Origin: Paraflavitalea pollutisoli
GTDB taxonomy: Bacteria; Bacteroidota; Bacteroidia; Chitinophagales; Chitinophagaceae
Assembly: GCF_029360705.1 (NCBI RefSeq)
Contig: NZ_JARKMX010000008.1
Location: 2,472,202 to 2,536,201 of the forward strand
DNA: 64,000 bases
Direction of reading: 5' to 3'
Shown here: positions 8,589-17,698 of the stretch, one piece after another
Layout of the letters: each line of letters opens with the position of its first letter
Numbering within the stretch: the stretch's first letter is position 1
Program-made: the position numbers and the translations under genes
The notes under the pieces: generated by a model
Database searches by the model: none
The model's input: only the letters and a program-made list of their open reading frames with translations
Told to the model about the DNA's origin: nothing

Positions 8589-9143
8589 CTACCAGGCCGC
8601 ATTAACAAGGGGTCCACGATGGGTCCACACCAGCAGTTGGTCGCTATTGCCTTCGATCGACTTGGTCCTCCCTTGCAAAGCATCGGGGTCAAAGCTATTG
8701 TAGTACCTGATGGTCACGTTGCCTACCGACTTCACCTTCCCCTGGGGATCATGGATATCGAAGGTATTGTAGTATTTGACGGCGATATCACCCACCGATT
8801 TGAGGGAACCTTTCACATCGTGAATATCGAACGTATTGTTGTAAGTGATCTTCACGTCACCGACAGACTTCACCCTACCGGGTATATCATGAATATCAAA
8901 CTGGTCGTAGTATTTGATGAGGGTAGCACACTCGGCTGCGGGCAGTGGTTCCCCTTCCAGCGTGGTCACATATTGTAAAGCCCCATGACCGGTGAGGCCC
9001 ACCAGCAGTGCCCCATTCAATTCGAGCTCGATGGTCCGGAAATTATCTGCCCGGGGCGTCAGCACAAACCGGGCGGCGGTAATGGATTGCGCCTGCGAAA
9101 GCAAGGATGCGAGCAAGGCCAACAAGAGTAAGGATCTTTTCAT
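8589..9143 (-). CDS. Secreted protein with four 23-residue tandem repeats
   Basis: A protein of 184 residues with signal peptide MKRSLLLLALLASLLSQAQS. After a beta-rich N-terminal part (to about residue 76) come four consecutive 23-residue repeats with the core YYNTFDIHDxxGxVKSVGD. The fourth is more diverged, and a short tail follows. Each repeat looks like two beta strands with a turn, so a stacked beta structure is likely (inference). No family recognised. It is followed by no clear partner gene and is transcribed divergently from the lipoprotein at 9416. Role unknown; a periplasmic or surface location is expected. Confidence 0.75.
   Translation of the reverse strand: MKRSLLLLALLASLLSQAQSITAARFVLTPRADNFRTIELELNGALLVGLTGHGALQYVTTLEGEPLPAAECATLIKYYDQFDIHDIPGRVKSVGDVKITYNNTFDIHDVKGSLKSVGDIAVKYYNTFDIHDPQGKVKSVGNVTIRYYNSFDPDALQGRTKSIEGNSDQLLVWTHRGPLVNAAW
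8640..8915 (-). repeat. Four tandem 69-base coding repeats
   Basis: Four in-frame copies of a 69-base unit within the secreted repeat protein, visible at DNA level as repeated blocks around the codons for TFDIHD and KSVGD. The unit is a multiple of three, so copy-number change would keep the frame. Confidence 0.75.
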
Positions 9144-9415
9144 GTGGTAAAGGTTTCCGTTATCAGGTAGACGCTAATATCCGGCAAAAGCTTAAACCCT
9201 TCCCTACAGCTTGTCGCATTTAACAATTATTTGAACGCCATGGCCCCGCTGGCATCCCCGCGAAAAGAACCACGGATCACTCATATTACAATTATTCATG
9301 CACCCCAGGCAACCCGGCCTTTTGTGCCCCCGTATACTTCCACAATCACATACCAATCATCTGTAGCGACGCCGGGCCCGGCTACGCTATTACGCAAAGA
9401 CTCAAAAAATCAATC

Positions 9416-10270
9416 ATGAAAACAGGAATCAAACTGATTGCCTTGCTATGGGTAGCATCGATCACCAGCTGTTCGAAAGACAAAGACAAAGAACCGGATC
9501 CCCTCGTTAACCTCCGCGCAGATGCTGCACTCGGGAAAGTACTGACCGACCAATCCGGCAGAACCCTGTATTATTTCGCCAACGACTTCGATGGTAACAA
9601 CTCCTGCACCGGAGGTTGTGCCACCTTATGGCCGGTATTCTATGCCGAGAACCTGACCGCTGCCAATATCTCAAAAGACCTGAGCATAACCGACTTCAAG
9701 ACCATTACCACCGGCGCCGGGGCCAAACAGCTGGCGTACAAAGGGCGGCCTTTGTATTACTATGCCCCCAAAGTTGGTACGGCCAACGTACCAGAAGCAG
9801 CAGGGGCCACGGGCGGTGAAAACTTCAACGGCATCTGGTTCGTTGCCAAACCGGATTATACCGTGTTTGTCGCCAATGCGCAACTGGTGGGCCACGACAC
9901 CAAAAAGTACACGTCGGCCTATGTAGAAGGAGAAGGCAAGACCCTCTACTTCACCGACGCATCCGGCGTAACGCTGTACACCTTCAAGAACGACAAGAAA
10001 GACAAGAACAACTTCACCAAATCCGATTTCTCCAACAATGGCGTATGGCCCATCTATGAGCAAACCGGCGTTGTAGTGCCCTCCTCCCTCGACAAGTCAT
10101 TATTCGGCAACATCGATGTATTTGGTAAAAAGCAATTGACCTACAAGGGCTGGCCCCTTTACAATTTTGGACAGGACAATAAGGTGATGGGATCCAACAA
10201 AGGCATCTCCTTCCCCTCACCCGGTATCTGGCCTGTACCCGTTAAAGATATTCCGGCAGCCACTCCCTAG
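9416..10270 (+). CDS. Lipoprotein with two PF03640-type repeats
   Basis: A predicted lipoprotein of 284 residues (lipobox ITSC at about residues 16-19, followed by SKDKDKEPD). It contains two copies of the secreted repeat domain found in COG4315 lipoproteins. Each copy has a 'VLTDxxGxTLYYF' opening (GKVLTDQSGRTLYYF; GKTLYFTDASGVTLYTF), a Trp-Pro-containing middle (CATLWPVF; GVWPIY) and a closing YKGxPLYxF motif (AYKGRPLYYY; TYKGWPLYNF). The first copy has a Cys pair (CTGGC) that could form a disulfide or bind metal. Function of the family is not established; an electron-transfer or metal role has been suggested. A terminator follows. Confidence 0.85.
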   Translation: MKTGIKLIALLWVASITSCSKDKDKEPDPLVNLRADAALGKVLTDQSGRTLYYFANDFDGNNSCTGGCATLWPVFYAENLTAANISKDLSITDFKTITTGAGAKQLAYKGRPLYYYAPKVGTANVPEAAGATGGENFNGIWFVAKPDYTVFVANAQLVGHDTKKYTSAYVEGEGKTLYFTDASGVTLYTFKNDKKDKNNFTKSDFSNNGVWPIYEQTGVVVPSSLDKSLFGNIDVFGKKQLTYKGWPLYNFGQDNKVMGSNKGISFPSPGIWPVPVKDIPAATP

Positions 10271-10354
10271 AGGCGTGTAAGGCATCCCGCTTATCCGATG
10301 AAGTGCTGGTATAACTAAGCCATGCAGCCGGCCTCACAAGATGTTGTAAACGCA

Positions 10355-10383
10355 GAACAGGCGGCCGGTCGGGCTGCCTGTTC
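10355..10383. terminator. Terminator between convergent genes
   Basis: Inverted repeat GAACAGGC ... GCCTGTTC with an inner GGCC/GGGC stem, followed by TTGTTTC. It lies between the lipoprotein stop (10270) and the phosphatase stop (10404). Confidence 0.7.
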
Positions 10384-10403
10384 TTGTTTCTATGCTTGCG
10401 CGA

Positions 10404-11633
10404 TTATTTCACCACGATCCAACGGTTCAGGAAACCGTCCGGCGTTTCGATCACGATCTTGTAGAACTTAGAAGCATTGTCTGCGACATCGATCGTCGCT
10501 GCTCCCTTGCTAACCGGCACTGTAGCCTTCAGCACATAGGCGTCACGGCCACCCTCTTTAAATTGGTTGGTCGTCGTGAGCCAGATCTTTGCATCTCCTT
10601 TGCGGCCCGTGGCCTTCCAGGTGACGAGGATCTTGCCATCCACCAGTTTGGCGTCGGGATTGGTAGCCGACACCTTACCGGTCAGCGATACACCATCTAC
10701 TTCCATCAGCTGCTCTCTCGGAATGGTTACACCGAGGTGATTGGCGATAGCGGGCATGATATCGACCACGCCGGGGTTGCCCACCCTGAAGTAATCATTG
10801 AGTTGCTTCGCATTGGTGACGATCCAGGTACTGCGCTCGCGGGGCGACTGACCACCATGGTGTTTGCCCGTGGCACTGTCACGACCATGATCGGTAGTAA
10901 TATAGATCACCCAGTCTTCCTTGAAGTTCTTTTCGCGGTATTGGATGGCGTCCCACAGGCGGCCCATCTGCTGGTCCATATAACCGATGGCCTTGAAATA
11001 CTCCGGGCTGTCGCCAAACATATGGCCCATATCATCGGTATACTCCAGGTACACCCACGACAGGTCGGGTGCCTGTTCTTTGATATACCCAGCAGCTTTG
11101 TCTACCACCGCCTCATCGATGCGGTGCATGTATTCCTTCTTCTTATCGTGCTTGTAATTGACGGTATCCAGCTCCAGGCCATCGAAATGATAGTCGAGCT
11201 GCAGGTTGCCGGTAGCGGGCAATCCTTCACCGACCAGCTTGGTACGGTTATCGAGCCAGCTGGAAAAGATCGCCGCTTTCTTCTGCGGATACTGTTGCTT
11301 GAAAAAACGGAAGATGGTCCAGTAATCATAGTCGGGCGCCGCGATATCGTTGTCCCATACATTGTGCTTATTGACCCAGGTACCGGTCAGCAGGCTGTTG
11401 TACCCCACCGCCGAGATGGTCGGTGTCTGCGAATAACCGCCTTTTTCACCTCCTACATGAGCGCGGGTAAAACCGCCCACTTTGGCAATCGCCTTCAGGT
11501 TGGGCGTAGGCTGGCTTTCGATCACGTCGGCAGCAATGCCGTCTACGATCACAAATACCGCCTTCTTTGTTCGTTGGGCCTGCGCCCCCACGATACCGGC
11601 CAGGAGTACCACTGTTAAAAATCCTTTCTTCAT
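10404..11633 (-). CDS. Secreted alkaline phosphatase-superfamily phosphodiesterase/pyrophosphatase
   Basis: An enzyme of 409 residues with signal peptide [20 protein letters not shown]. It belongs to the type I phosphodiesterase/nucleotide pyrophosphatase branch of the alkaline phosphatase superfamily. Metal-site motifs are [13 protein letters not shown], the nucleophile Thr region [16 protein letters not shown], the DDMGHMFG segment and the second site ITTDHGRDS with [10 protein letters not shown]. The start at 11633 is preferred over 11663 because the signal peptide begins there and it falls 14 bases after the SusD stop. It is the last gene of the SusC-SusD operon, so it probably releases phosphate or a small phosphorylated product from the ligand taken up by that pair (inference). 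Confidence 0.85.
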   Translation of the reverse strand: MKKGFLTVVLLAGIVGAQAQRTKKAVFVIVDGIAADVIESQPTPNLKAIAKVGGFTRAHVGGEKGGYSQTPTISAVGYNSLLTGTWVNKHNVWDNDIAAPDYDYWTIFRFFKQQYPQKKAAIFSSWLDNRTKLVGEGLPATGNLQLDYHFDGLELDTVNYKHDKKKEYMHRIDEAVVDKAAGYIKEQAPDLSWVYLEYTDDMGHMFGDSPEYFKAIGYMDQQMGRLWDAIQYREKNFKEDWVIYITTDHGRDSATGKHHGGQSPRERSTWIVTNAKQLNDYFRVGNPGVVDIMPAIANHLGVTIPREQLMEVDGVSLTGKVSATNPDAKLVDGKILVTWKATGRKGDAKIWLTTTNQFKEGGRDAYVLKATVPVSKGAATIDVADNASKFYKIVIETPDGFLNRWIVVK

Positions 11634-11647
11634 GTGCATTATCGTTG

Positions 11648-13126
11648 TTATTGTAAGATCCACATCACGCCGTTGATATTGTCGCCACCGGGGTACTGGA
11701 TTTTTACAGCCCCTTCTACATTCAACCGGTTATTGGTAAACTCGTCTGTCGGGTACATCCAGCGTTTGGGTACCACACCGCCGTTCAGGATACCAGCGCC
11801 GTTTACATCAAATGCCGGGAAACCCGTGCGGCGTTGCTCATAGAATGGCTGCCAGCCGGTATTCATGAACATACTGATGTATTTCTGCGTGATGATCTGT
11901 TTGATCTCTGTACCCGTTTTCAGGGCCACATCGGCCTGGGCAAGGTAATCATTGATCTCGGTAGTGGAATAAGTATTGTTGAAATTCGAGAACTCCAGCG
12001 AAGCCTTGATACCATTCTGGTAGTAGGTTGCAGCCGTACCGGTGATCCAGCCACGCACCACCGCTTCGGCCAGGATGAACTGCAATTCTGCATAGCTCAT
12101 CAGTACGCTGGGCTCGTTGATCGCTTGGTACGAATACCGGTCGTTGATCTGCGACGCATTACCCGCTCCTCTTTTAGCCGTATTGTACGACAGCGCAGCA
12201 CTGCCTTTCAACCCGTCATACGCATTGAAGTCCCGGGCAGGCAGGCCACCGGATGGCTTGGGTTTACCAAATCCAAACAGGCGGGGATCCTTCAACCCTT
12301 TCAGGATATCGACAAAAGTACTGTCCAGGTAATAGTCGGTCTTCATGCCGTTGTTGTTGAAATAAGGATACTGGTTGCCCGTGATATCGTAGTAAGGCAA
12401 ACGGCCATTGTCGGCATTGGAAGCCAGCAACGGGTATTTGGCTGGGTTCGATACGATCTCATTGAAGCGCTGCTTGATATTGAGCGAAGCATCTGCTTCT
12501 TTCTTCGACAGGCTCATCAATACACGCAGGGTAAAAGAGTTGATCAGCTTTTTCCAGCGCTCTATATTACCCCCATACACCAGGTCGCCGGTTACCGCTA
12601 CTTCAGCTGCCGACAGGGAATCACTGGCGATCTTGAGCTCATTCAATACGCCCAGGTACACCTGCTGTTGCTTGTCGTACACAGGGCGGGTAGCCGCCGA
12701 ATCCGTAAAATTGTTGTTCCGGATGGACTGCATCATCTGCGAGTAAGGAATATCGCCGAAGGTCTGCGTCATCCCCACCACGAAATAAGAGGTCAGGAAC
12801 TTACCGATATAGCGGTAGTTCTTTTTACCCGTGCGGGCCGCTTCCTGCTCCATCTTCACCACCTGGGTGATATTACCATAACTCATACCGCTACGTTGCC
12901 AGCCATAATATTGACTGTTGCTCACGCTCTGTGTGTACACGAGGTAGCGCGAGGCCAGGGCAGCATCGGCCGAGATGGTACCAAACGCGGTACGCTCGAT
13001 AGCAGGCAACAGCAACGAAGGATCGGCTACCGTCGGGTTGTTGGGATTGATCTGGAATTCCTCGAACTTCTTGCAGGACCCGAAAGCCGCCAGCGTGAGC
13101 AGGAATAATAATTTATGACGTTTCAT
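11648..13126 (-). CDS. SusD/RagB-type surface lipoprotein (SusD-like_2)
   Basis: A lipoprotein of 492 residues (lipobox FGSC, then [14 protein letters not shown], the usual start of SusD homologues). TPR-like helices carry motifs typical of the SusD-like_2 group: [49 protein letters not shown] and a late [20 protein letters not shown]. SusD proteins cap the SusC barrel and bind the ligand at the cell surface. It follows susC by 33 bases and precedes the phosphatase by 14, clearly one operon. Absence of glycoside hydrolases and presence of a phosphatase suggest a ligand other than a polysaccharide. Confidence 0.92.
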   Translation of the reverse strand: MKRHKLLFLLTLAAFGSCKKFEEFQINPNNPTVADPSLLLPAIERTAFGTISADAALASRYLVYTQSVSNSQYYGWQRSGMSYGNITQVVKMEQEAARTGKKNYRYIGKFLTSYFVVGMTQTFGDIPYSQMMQSIRNNNFTDSAATRPVYDKQQQVYLGVLNELKIASDSLSAAEVAVTGDLVYGGNIERWKKLINSFTLRVLMSLSKKEADASLNIKQRFNEIVSNPAKYPLLASNADNGRLPYYDITGNQYPYFNNNGMKTDYYLDSTFVDILKGLKDPRLFGFGKPKPSGGLPARDFNAYDGLKGSAALSYNTAKRGAGNASQINDRYSYQAINEPSVLMSYAELQFILAEAVVRGWITGTAATYYQNGIKASLEFSNFNNTYSTTEINDYLAQADVALKTGTEIKQIITQKYISMFMNTGWQPFYEQRRTGFPAFDVNGAGILNGGVVPKRWMYPTDEFTNNRLNVEGAVKIQYPGGDNINGVMWILQ

Positions 13127-13159
13127 CTTGTTGTCGTTTAATAAAGTGATTACAGCTGG

Positions 13160-16100
13160 TTAGAACTTCAGGTTGATGTTGAATCCCATAGAACGCATGG
13201 AAGGCGTTTGCAGGTTATCACTCTCGGCATCCGGATCCACATTGGGGATCTTGGACAAAATGAACAGGTTGTTGCCGATCAGCGATACAGAAGCGCCGCT
13301 GAAGATATTCTTGACCCATTTGGTAGGCACATTGTAGGTCAGCACCAACTCGCGCATCTTGAGGTAAGTACCGCTGTAATAATGGTAATTGTTCAACATA
13401 TCACCGCTGGTGGTTTGCATGAAGCTGATATAGTTCACCGCCGTGGTATTGGGCGCATACTTGCGGGTATCGGACGTGATATTACCGTAGGCATCGTAGG
13501 TAACCGTACCGTCAGTCACCACGACACCAGGTCCTACATACGTGCTCTTGCCGGAGTTGGCATCATCGCGCCATTGGGTTACCGTACCCTTTGCGCTTCC
13601 GCCCCACCACATTTTCTGGTTGGTCGTAGAGTAGATCAAACCACCCAGGCGGCCGTCGAACGAAAAGCTCAGGCTGATGTTCTTGTAGCTGAAGGTATTT
13701 TGTACACCATAGATCCAGTCGGCATCCCGTTGACCAAAATACTGGCCATAAGGCGTAGTTGCCTGCATACCGTTGGTATTGTAGATAGCCTGACCATCGG
13801 GCGTGCGGCTCTGGCTGATATAGATCCGGTCGGTACGTTGTCCTTCCTTGATCTGACCGAGATAGCCATCCACATTATCCGTAGCATCTTTCAGCCAACG
13901 GTGCACACTGCTCAGGTTGACACTGGCTTCCCAACGGAAATCTTTTGTCTTGACGGGTGTACCACTCAACATGAACTCCCAACCTTTGCGCTGGTAGACA
14001 TTCGCATTCTTCAGGATGCTCGTATTACCACTCGCCTGCGACTGCGTTACGTTTGCGAAGTTGTTGTAGTCTTTGGTTTGAAAATAAGCTACATCCACAT
14101 TCAGCCTGTTCTTGAAGAAACCGGCCACCAATCCAAACTCAGTCGACTCAACCGTTTCCGGCACCAGGTTGGGAGAAATAAAGGTAGTAGGCCAGGTCAG
14201 TGAAGGCACATTGTTCCACTTGGGTCCCAGTCCATAGGTGGTGATGTGTGCATACGGATTGCCACCATCGATAAAGCCGGTATTTACTTTCGCCCAGGAG
14301 CTGCGCACTTTCAGGAAAGAGATCGTCTTGGGAAGTGTCAACACATCCGACAGTACGGCAGACGCACCGGCAGAAGGATAGAAATAACCGTTGTTCTTTA
14401 CGGGTAGTGTGGACGTCTTATCGTAGCGGCCGGTAAAATTGAGGTAGAGGAAACCAAGTGTTTCGAGATCTACGGCACCGTACAGGCTCGCTGTTCTGCG
14501 CTCACGCAAGGCGCTGGAAGCCTTGAGCGGATTGATCGAGTTGCCCAGGGAATAGAATCCGGGAATGGTAAGACCATCTGTCGTCGTACTGACCGACTCC
14601 CACCTTCTGTACGCATTGGAACCACCCGCCGTAACATTCACTTTGAAATTGTCGCTGATCTCCTGATTGTAGGTCACGATCAGGTCCGAGTTGATATCGA
14701 AATAGTTGACGGGGTTGGTCGCATAGTTACCACGGGATATATAATCATACGCCACATAGCTGTAAGGCTCCTTCGTATCGGCCACGCTGTTGTATTGGTT
14801 AAAACCATTGCGGAACTTGATGGAGAGATTGTCCAGGAGTTTGTAGTCGAAAGACAACTGGCCAAAGCTGTTGTTGCGCTTATAACCATTGAGCAATTCA
14901 TTGGCCACAAAATGCGGGTTGTTGTACCAAGACAGGTTGTAGTTACGTTGTTGCAACCCTTCACGGCCGGGCAACCAATAGTTCTCCAGGTCACGGATAT
15001 CTACATCGGGACCAATCCAGAGTATCAGGTTGTAGAGGTAGTTGGGCGGACCATACCCTACCGTAGGATAGTTATCGGAGTACTCACGGTTGTAGGTCAG
15101 CTTACCATCCATCGACAGTTTGGAACTCAGCTTATAATTACCACCGATAGAGAAAGAAGAGTTGTTGAGTCCGGTATTAGGTACCACGCCTTTCTGGAAA
15201 ACATGGTTGGCAGACACACGGAAAGATCCCTTCTCCGTACCGACAGAAGCAGATACGCTGTTGGTAGACAGCAAACCGGTGCGGAAGAAGTTCTTGATAT
15301 TGTTGGCACCTTTAGAGATCCAGGGCGTCTTGGTACGTTGACCAGTCACGGGATCGATGGGGCTGTCATACTGGGTCGTTTCATAGAAGCCACTGGGCGT
15401 GGAGGGATCGCGTTGGTCCAGCTTGGGACCCCAGATCCAGCCACCACCTTCGGTGCCACCGCCGGAGCCGTTGACATAGGCATATTTACCCTGATCACCA
15501 CCGCCATATACGGTTTGCACTTCCGGGATCACGGTATAGCCGGGCTGAAACATGGTAGAGGAATTGAACTCTACGGTCAGCTTGCCTTTGTTGCCTTTTT
15601 TAGTGGTATACATAATGGCACCGTTCACCCCTACGGCACCATAGAGTGCAGCAGCGGCGGGACCTTTCAAAACGCTGATGCTTTCGATATCATCGGCGTT
15701 GATCTTGTAAGGGTCGGCATCTGCATCGGGAATACCATCGATCACGATCAGGGGCGATCTGCCACGCAGGGAGATACCGGGATTGCGGAAGAGGTCGGTG
15801 GTGTTGCTGATGTTCAAACCGGCCACTTTGCCAGCTAAAGCACCCAGGGCAGTTGGCGCCTTGGTCTTTGCCATGGTTTCGCCATTCACTTCCTGTACGG
15901 CATAGCCGAGTGTTTTTTGTTGTTTCTTGAGACCGAGTGCCGTGGTCACCACCACCTCACTCAGCTCGCTGCCCGTACCGGGCTGCAAGAGGATATTGAT
16001 CTCAGTTTTGCCATTCAATGGCACCTGCTGACTGATAAAGCCTAGAAAAGAAAAAGACAGGACCGCGTCTTTAGACACGACCAGGGAATACTTACCCTCA

Positions 16101-16264
16101 GCATTGGTAGTGGTTCCCAGGTTCGTACCATTGGCCGAAATGGAAACCCCGCTCAGCGGCGACTGGTCGCTGGCCGAACGTACGGAGCCTGTTACGGTAA
16201 CACTTTGCGCAAATGTCACTACCTGCAACAGCAATGATAAAATGATTAAAGCAGTTGTTTTCAT
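13160..16264 (-). CDS. SusC/RagA-family TonB-linked outer-membrane transporter
   Basis: A protein of 1034 residues. Signal peptide MKTTALIILSLLLQVVTFAQ, then a carboxypeptidase-like domain (VTVTGSVRSASDQSPLSGVS, to about 95), a TonB box-like VVVTTALG segment, a plug (LAGKVAGLNISNTTD, LIVIDGIPD, ESISVLKGPAAAALYGAVGV) and a large barrel ending SMGFNINLKF. It imports a ligand bound by the SusD partner, powered by TonB. It is the first gene of the three-gene operon. A -33/-7 promoter and a TetR-type operator lie upstream, shared with the divergent regulator. Length is normal for the family. Confidence 0.95.
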   Translation of the reverse strand: MKTTALIILSLLLQVVTFAQSVTVTGSVRSASDQSPLSGVSISANGTNLGTTTNAEGKYSLVVSKDAVLSFSFLGFISQQVPLNGKTEINILLQPGTGSELSEVVVTTALGLKKQQKTLGYAVQEVNGETMAKTKAPTALGALAGKVAGLNISNTTDLFRNPGISLRGRSPLIVIDGIPDADADPYKINADDIESISVLKGPAAAALYGAVGVNGAIMYTTKKGNKGKLTVEFNSSTMFQPGYTVIPEVQTVYGGGDQGKYAYVNGSGGGTEGGGWIWGPKLDQRDPSTPSGFYETTQYDSPIDPVTGQRTKTPWISKGANNIKNFFRTGLLSTNSVSASVGTEKGSFRVSANHVFQKGVVPNTGLNNSSFSIGGNYKLSSKLSMDGKLTYNREYSDNYPTVGYGPPNYLYNLILWIGPDVDIRDLENYWLPGREGLQQRNYNLSWYNNPHFVANELLNGYKRNNSFGQLSFDYKLLDNLSIKFRNGFNQYNSVADTKEPYSYVAYDYISRGNYATNPVNYFDINSDLIVTYNQEISDNFKVNVTAGGSNAYRRWESVSTTTDGLTIPGFYSLGNSINPLKASSALRERRTASLYGAVDLETLGFLYLNFTGRYDKTSTLPVKNNGYFYPSAGASAVLSDVLTLPKTISFLKVRSSWAKVNTGFIDGGNPYAHITTYGLGPKWNNVPSLTWPTTFISPNLVPETVESTEFGLVAGFFKNRLNVDVAYFQTKDYNNFANVTQSQASGNTSILKNANVYQRKGWEFMLSGTPVKTKDFRWEASVNLSSVHRWLKDATDNVDGYLGQIKEGQRTDRIYISQSRTPDGQAIYNTNGMQATTPYGQYFGQRDADWIYGVQNTFSYKNISLSFSFDGRLGGLIYSTTNQKMWWGGSAKGTVTQWRDDANSGKSTYVGPGVVVTDGTVTYDAYGNITSDTRKYAPNTTAVNYISFMQTTSGDMLNNYHYYSGTYLKMRELVLTYNVPTKWVKNIFSGASVSLIGNNLFILSKIPNVDPDAESDNLQTPSMRSMGFNINLKF

Positions 16265-16331
16265 AAAACTGAACCTGATTATTTAATAATGAAAGACCTC
16301 GCCGGAGATGGGAGCTTGGTAAAAGCCGGCG

Positions 16332-16361
16332 CAAAAATGGGCATTTAGAGCAAGCTACAAA
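16332..16361 (-). promoter_or_regulatory. Promoter of the susC operon
   Basis: On the reverse strand TTTG (16358-16361) is followed after 18 bases by CATTTTTG (16332-16339), a one-mismatch match to the Bacteroidota TTTG/TAnnTTTG promoter. This predicts a leader of about 60 bases before the susC ATG. Confidence 0.5.
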
Positions 16362-16366
16362 AATTA

Positions 16367-16384
16367 ATTGAACGTTCATTCAAT
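16367..16384. promoter_or_regulatory. Probable TetR operator upstream of susC
   Basis: A perfect inverted repeat ATTGAA-N6-TTCAAT containing a nested palindrome TGAACGTTCA. The shape and sequence resemble known TetR-family operators with TGAACG and TTCA halves. It lies five bases upstream of the susC -33 box, in the intergenic region shared with the divergent tetR gene, so that regulator is the obvious candidate to bind it. Confidence 0.6.
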
Positions 16385-16555
16385 AAATTCTCACAAGCAT
16401 AATACAATGTTCATAATTAGTTAACACAAGCGTTTGCGTAAATGACCTATGTGTAACCAATACACTACCGTCAACGACGGAAGCAGGTAGGGCCACACGT
16501 TGGCGATAGTTCCATACGCATTATAAAAACCATGTCAACAGTGGAACACGAATAT

Positions 16556-16563
16556 TATATTTG
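16556..16563 (+). promoter_or_regulatory. -7 promoter box of the TetR gene
   Basis: TATATTTG, an exact TAnnTTTG match, 27 bases before the ATG at 16591. No convincing -33 TTTG is seen. Confidence 0.5.
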
Positions 16564-16590
16564 CCCTGAAATCAGCAGCACCAACTACTT

Positions 16591-17229
16591 ATGGGAAGAA
16601 GAAGCATCAAAGAATCCAGGCAGAAAGAAATTATTGAAGCTTTTTATACGATCGCCAAACAGGAAGGACTGGAGAATGCCTCCATCGCCAAGACGGCGGC
16701 ACTCATCAATATCAACCCCAGCCTGGTCATTCACTACTTCAAAACGAAGGAATACCTCGTATATGGATTGATCGAATATATCCTCGACCAATGGCTATTG
16801 ATCTATAAAACCCCTGCGTCTATCAGCCACGACCCGCAACAACGGCTGCTCAAAGTGATCGACAACATCTTCTCACAGAAGTGGAATACCTTATTCGACG
16901 ACAGTGTTTCTTACAGTTGTTATTCGCTGGCCTTTCGCGATCAGAAGGTGAAGGAGAACTACAAGGTGTTGCTGGATAGCCTGCGCGGCAACCTGCGGCA
17001 ACTTATCGAGGAATGCAACCAGCAAGGGGTACTGGCGGTGAAGGACCCGGCCGTAGTGGCCGACACCATATTTGTGGTGGTCGATGGCGCGTATTATTAT
17101 TTAAGTCTCGTCAGCAATAAACAGGAGTACAAAAGAAAGCTGGCCCAATACAAGGCGCTGGCCTTGCAGCAACTCAATTTTGTTTCTTCCGCTTCCGGGC
17201 AATCACAACCAAAGCGGTCACGGCGATAA
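16591..17229 (+). CDS. TetR/AcrR-family transcriptional regulator (divergent to susC)
   Basis: A regulator of 212 residues. The N-terminal helix-turn-helix is clear (IIEAFYTIAKQEGLENASIA, then TAALININPSLVIHYFKTKE). The remainder is an all-helical ligand/dimerisation domain without a recognisable effector signature. The C-terminus is basic (QPKRSRR) and its last 56 bases overlap the convergent membrane-protein gene. Divergence from the SusC-SusD-phosphatase operon, with an inverted-repeat operator in between, makes local control of that operon the most likely role. Whether it also controls itself cannot be told. Confidence 0.88.
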   Translation: MGRRSIKESRQKEIIEAFYTIAKQEGLENASIAKTAALININPSLVIHYFKTKEYLVYGLIEYILDQWLLIYKTPASISHDPQQRLLKVIDNIFSQKWNTLFDDSVSYSCYSLAFRDQKVKENYKVLLDSLRGNLRQLIEECNQQGVLAVKDPAVVADTIFVVVDGAYYYLSLVSNKQEYKRKLAQYKALALQQLNFVSSASGQSQPKRSRR

Positions 17230-17428
17230 GCCCCCATACAAAGTTGACCACCACATTGGGCAGATCGGCATAGTACAGGGCATTGGCGGTAAGACCGATG
17301 GCGCCGACCACATTCAGGGTATGGTAAACCGATTGCTGCGCATTGATCTTATTTACGCTCAACAGGAAATAAGCCAGCAGGTAAGCGAGGGTACCTACCC
17401 AGCCCAGTACCGGATAAACACCAGACAT
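17174..17428 (-). CDS. CBU_0592-type small membrane protein
   Basis: A protein of 84 residues with three hydrophobic segments, starting MSGVYPVLGWVGTLAYLLAY. The pattern LGWVGTLAYLLAYFLLSVNK followed by NVVGAIGLTANALYY matches the CBU_0592 family of small bacterial membrane proteins of unknown function. Earlier in-frame starts exist at 17443 and 17509; I prefer 17428 or 17443 because family members begin just before the first helix. The gene converges on tetR and overlaps its 3' end by 56 bases. The C-terminus is basic (ARKRKKQN), consistent with a cytoplasmic end. Confidence 0.7.
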   Translation of the reverse strand: MSGVYPVLGWVGTLAYLLAYFLLSVNKINAQQSVYHTLNVVGAIGLTANALYYADLPNVVVNFVWGLIAVTALVVIARKRKKQN

Positions 17429-17539
17429 CAACAACAGATACATACGGCAGAGTATTTTAGTGGCCGGTTGCCCGGCCAACTTTTGCCCAATATACGCAAC
17501 GTACAGCATTCAGGGCCATATTGGACTTTGTGCAATTAT

Positions 17540-17697
17540 TGTCGTTTACGTTCCAATTTTCCCACTGCCGCCTTCCCGCCTTTCGTGCCTTCCCTCGATG
17601 ACCCGACGAATGTCGGGGTTGTCTGGTTGCAATACTGCCTCTGTGCCTTCTCCCATTTTCAAATTCTCCAATTATCCCATTACCCCTATCTTGCCAC
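17540..17697 (+). other. Pyrimidine-rich intergenic segment with a hairpin
   Basis: Upstream of the sulfatase gene the + strand is strongly C/T-rich, with related blocks such as TTCCAATTTTCCCA and CCCATTTTCAAATTCTCC, interrupted by a perfect hairpin CCCGAC-GAAT-GTCGGG at 17602-17617. It has the look of a dispersed intergenic repeat, but only one copy lies in the window. A shortened -7-like TATCTTG (17687-17693) sits five bases before the sulfatase ATG. Confidence 0.35.
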
Positions 17698-17698
17698 T

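Noticed and set aside
8640-8915. Possible CRISPR-like array from the 69-base repeats
   Set aside because: Repeats are contiguous, in frame and without spacers; they encode protein repeats.
9231-9419. Short frame (62 codons) before the PF03640 lipoprotein
   Set aside because: Pro/Thr-rich without a family or signal; it occupies the promoter region between divergent genes.
10392-11618. Open frame of 408 codons on the + strand opposite the phosphatase
   Set aside because: Shadow of the phosphatase gene, whose motifs and operon position are clear.
11834-13108. Open frame of 424 codons on the + strand opposite susD
   Set aside because: Shadow frame; SusD motifs run throughout the other strand.
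17180-17698. N-terminal extension of the sulfatase by 173 residues
   Set aside because: It would cover the convergent small membrane gene and a pyrimidine-rich region, and a normal signal peptide begins at 17699.
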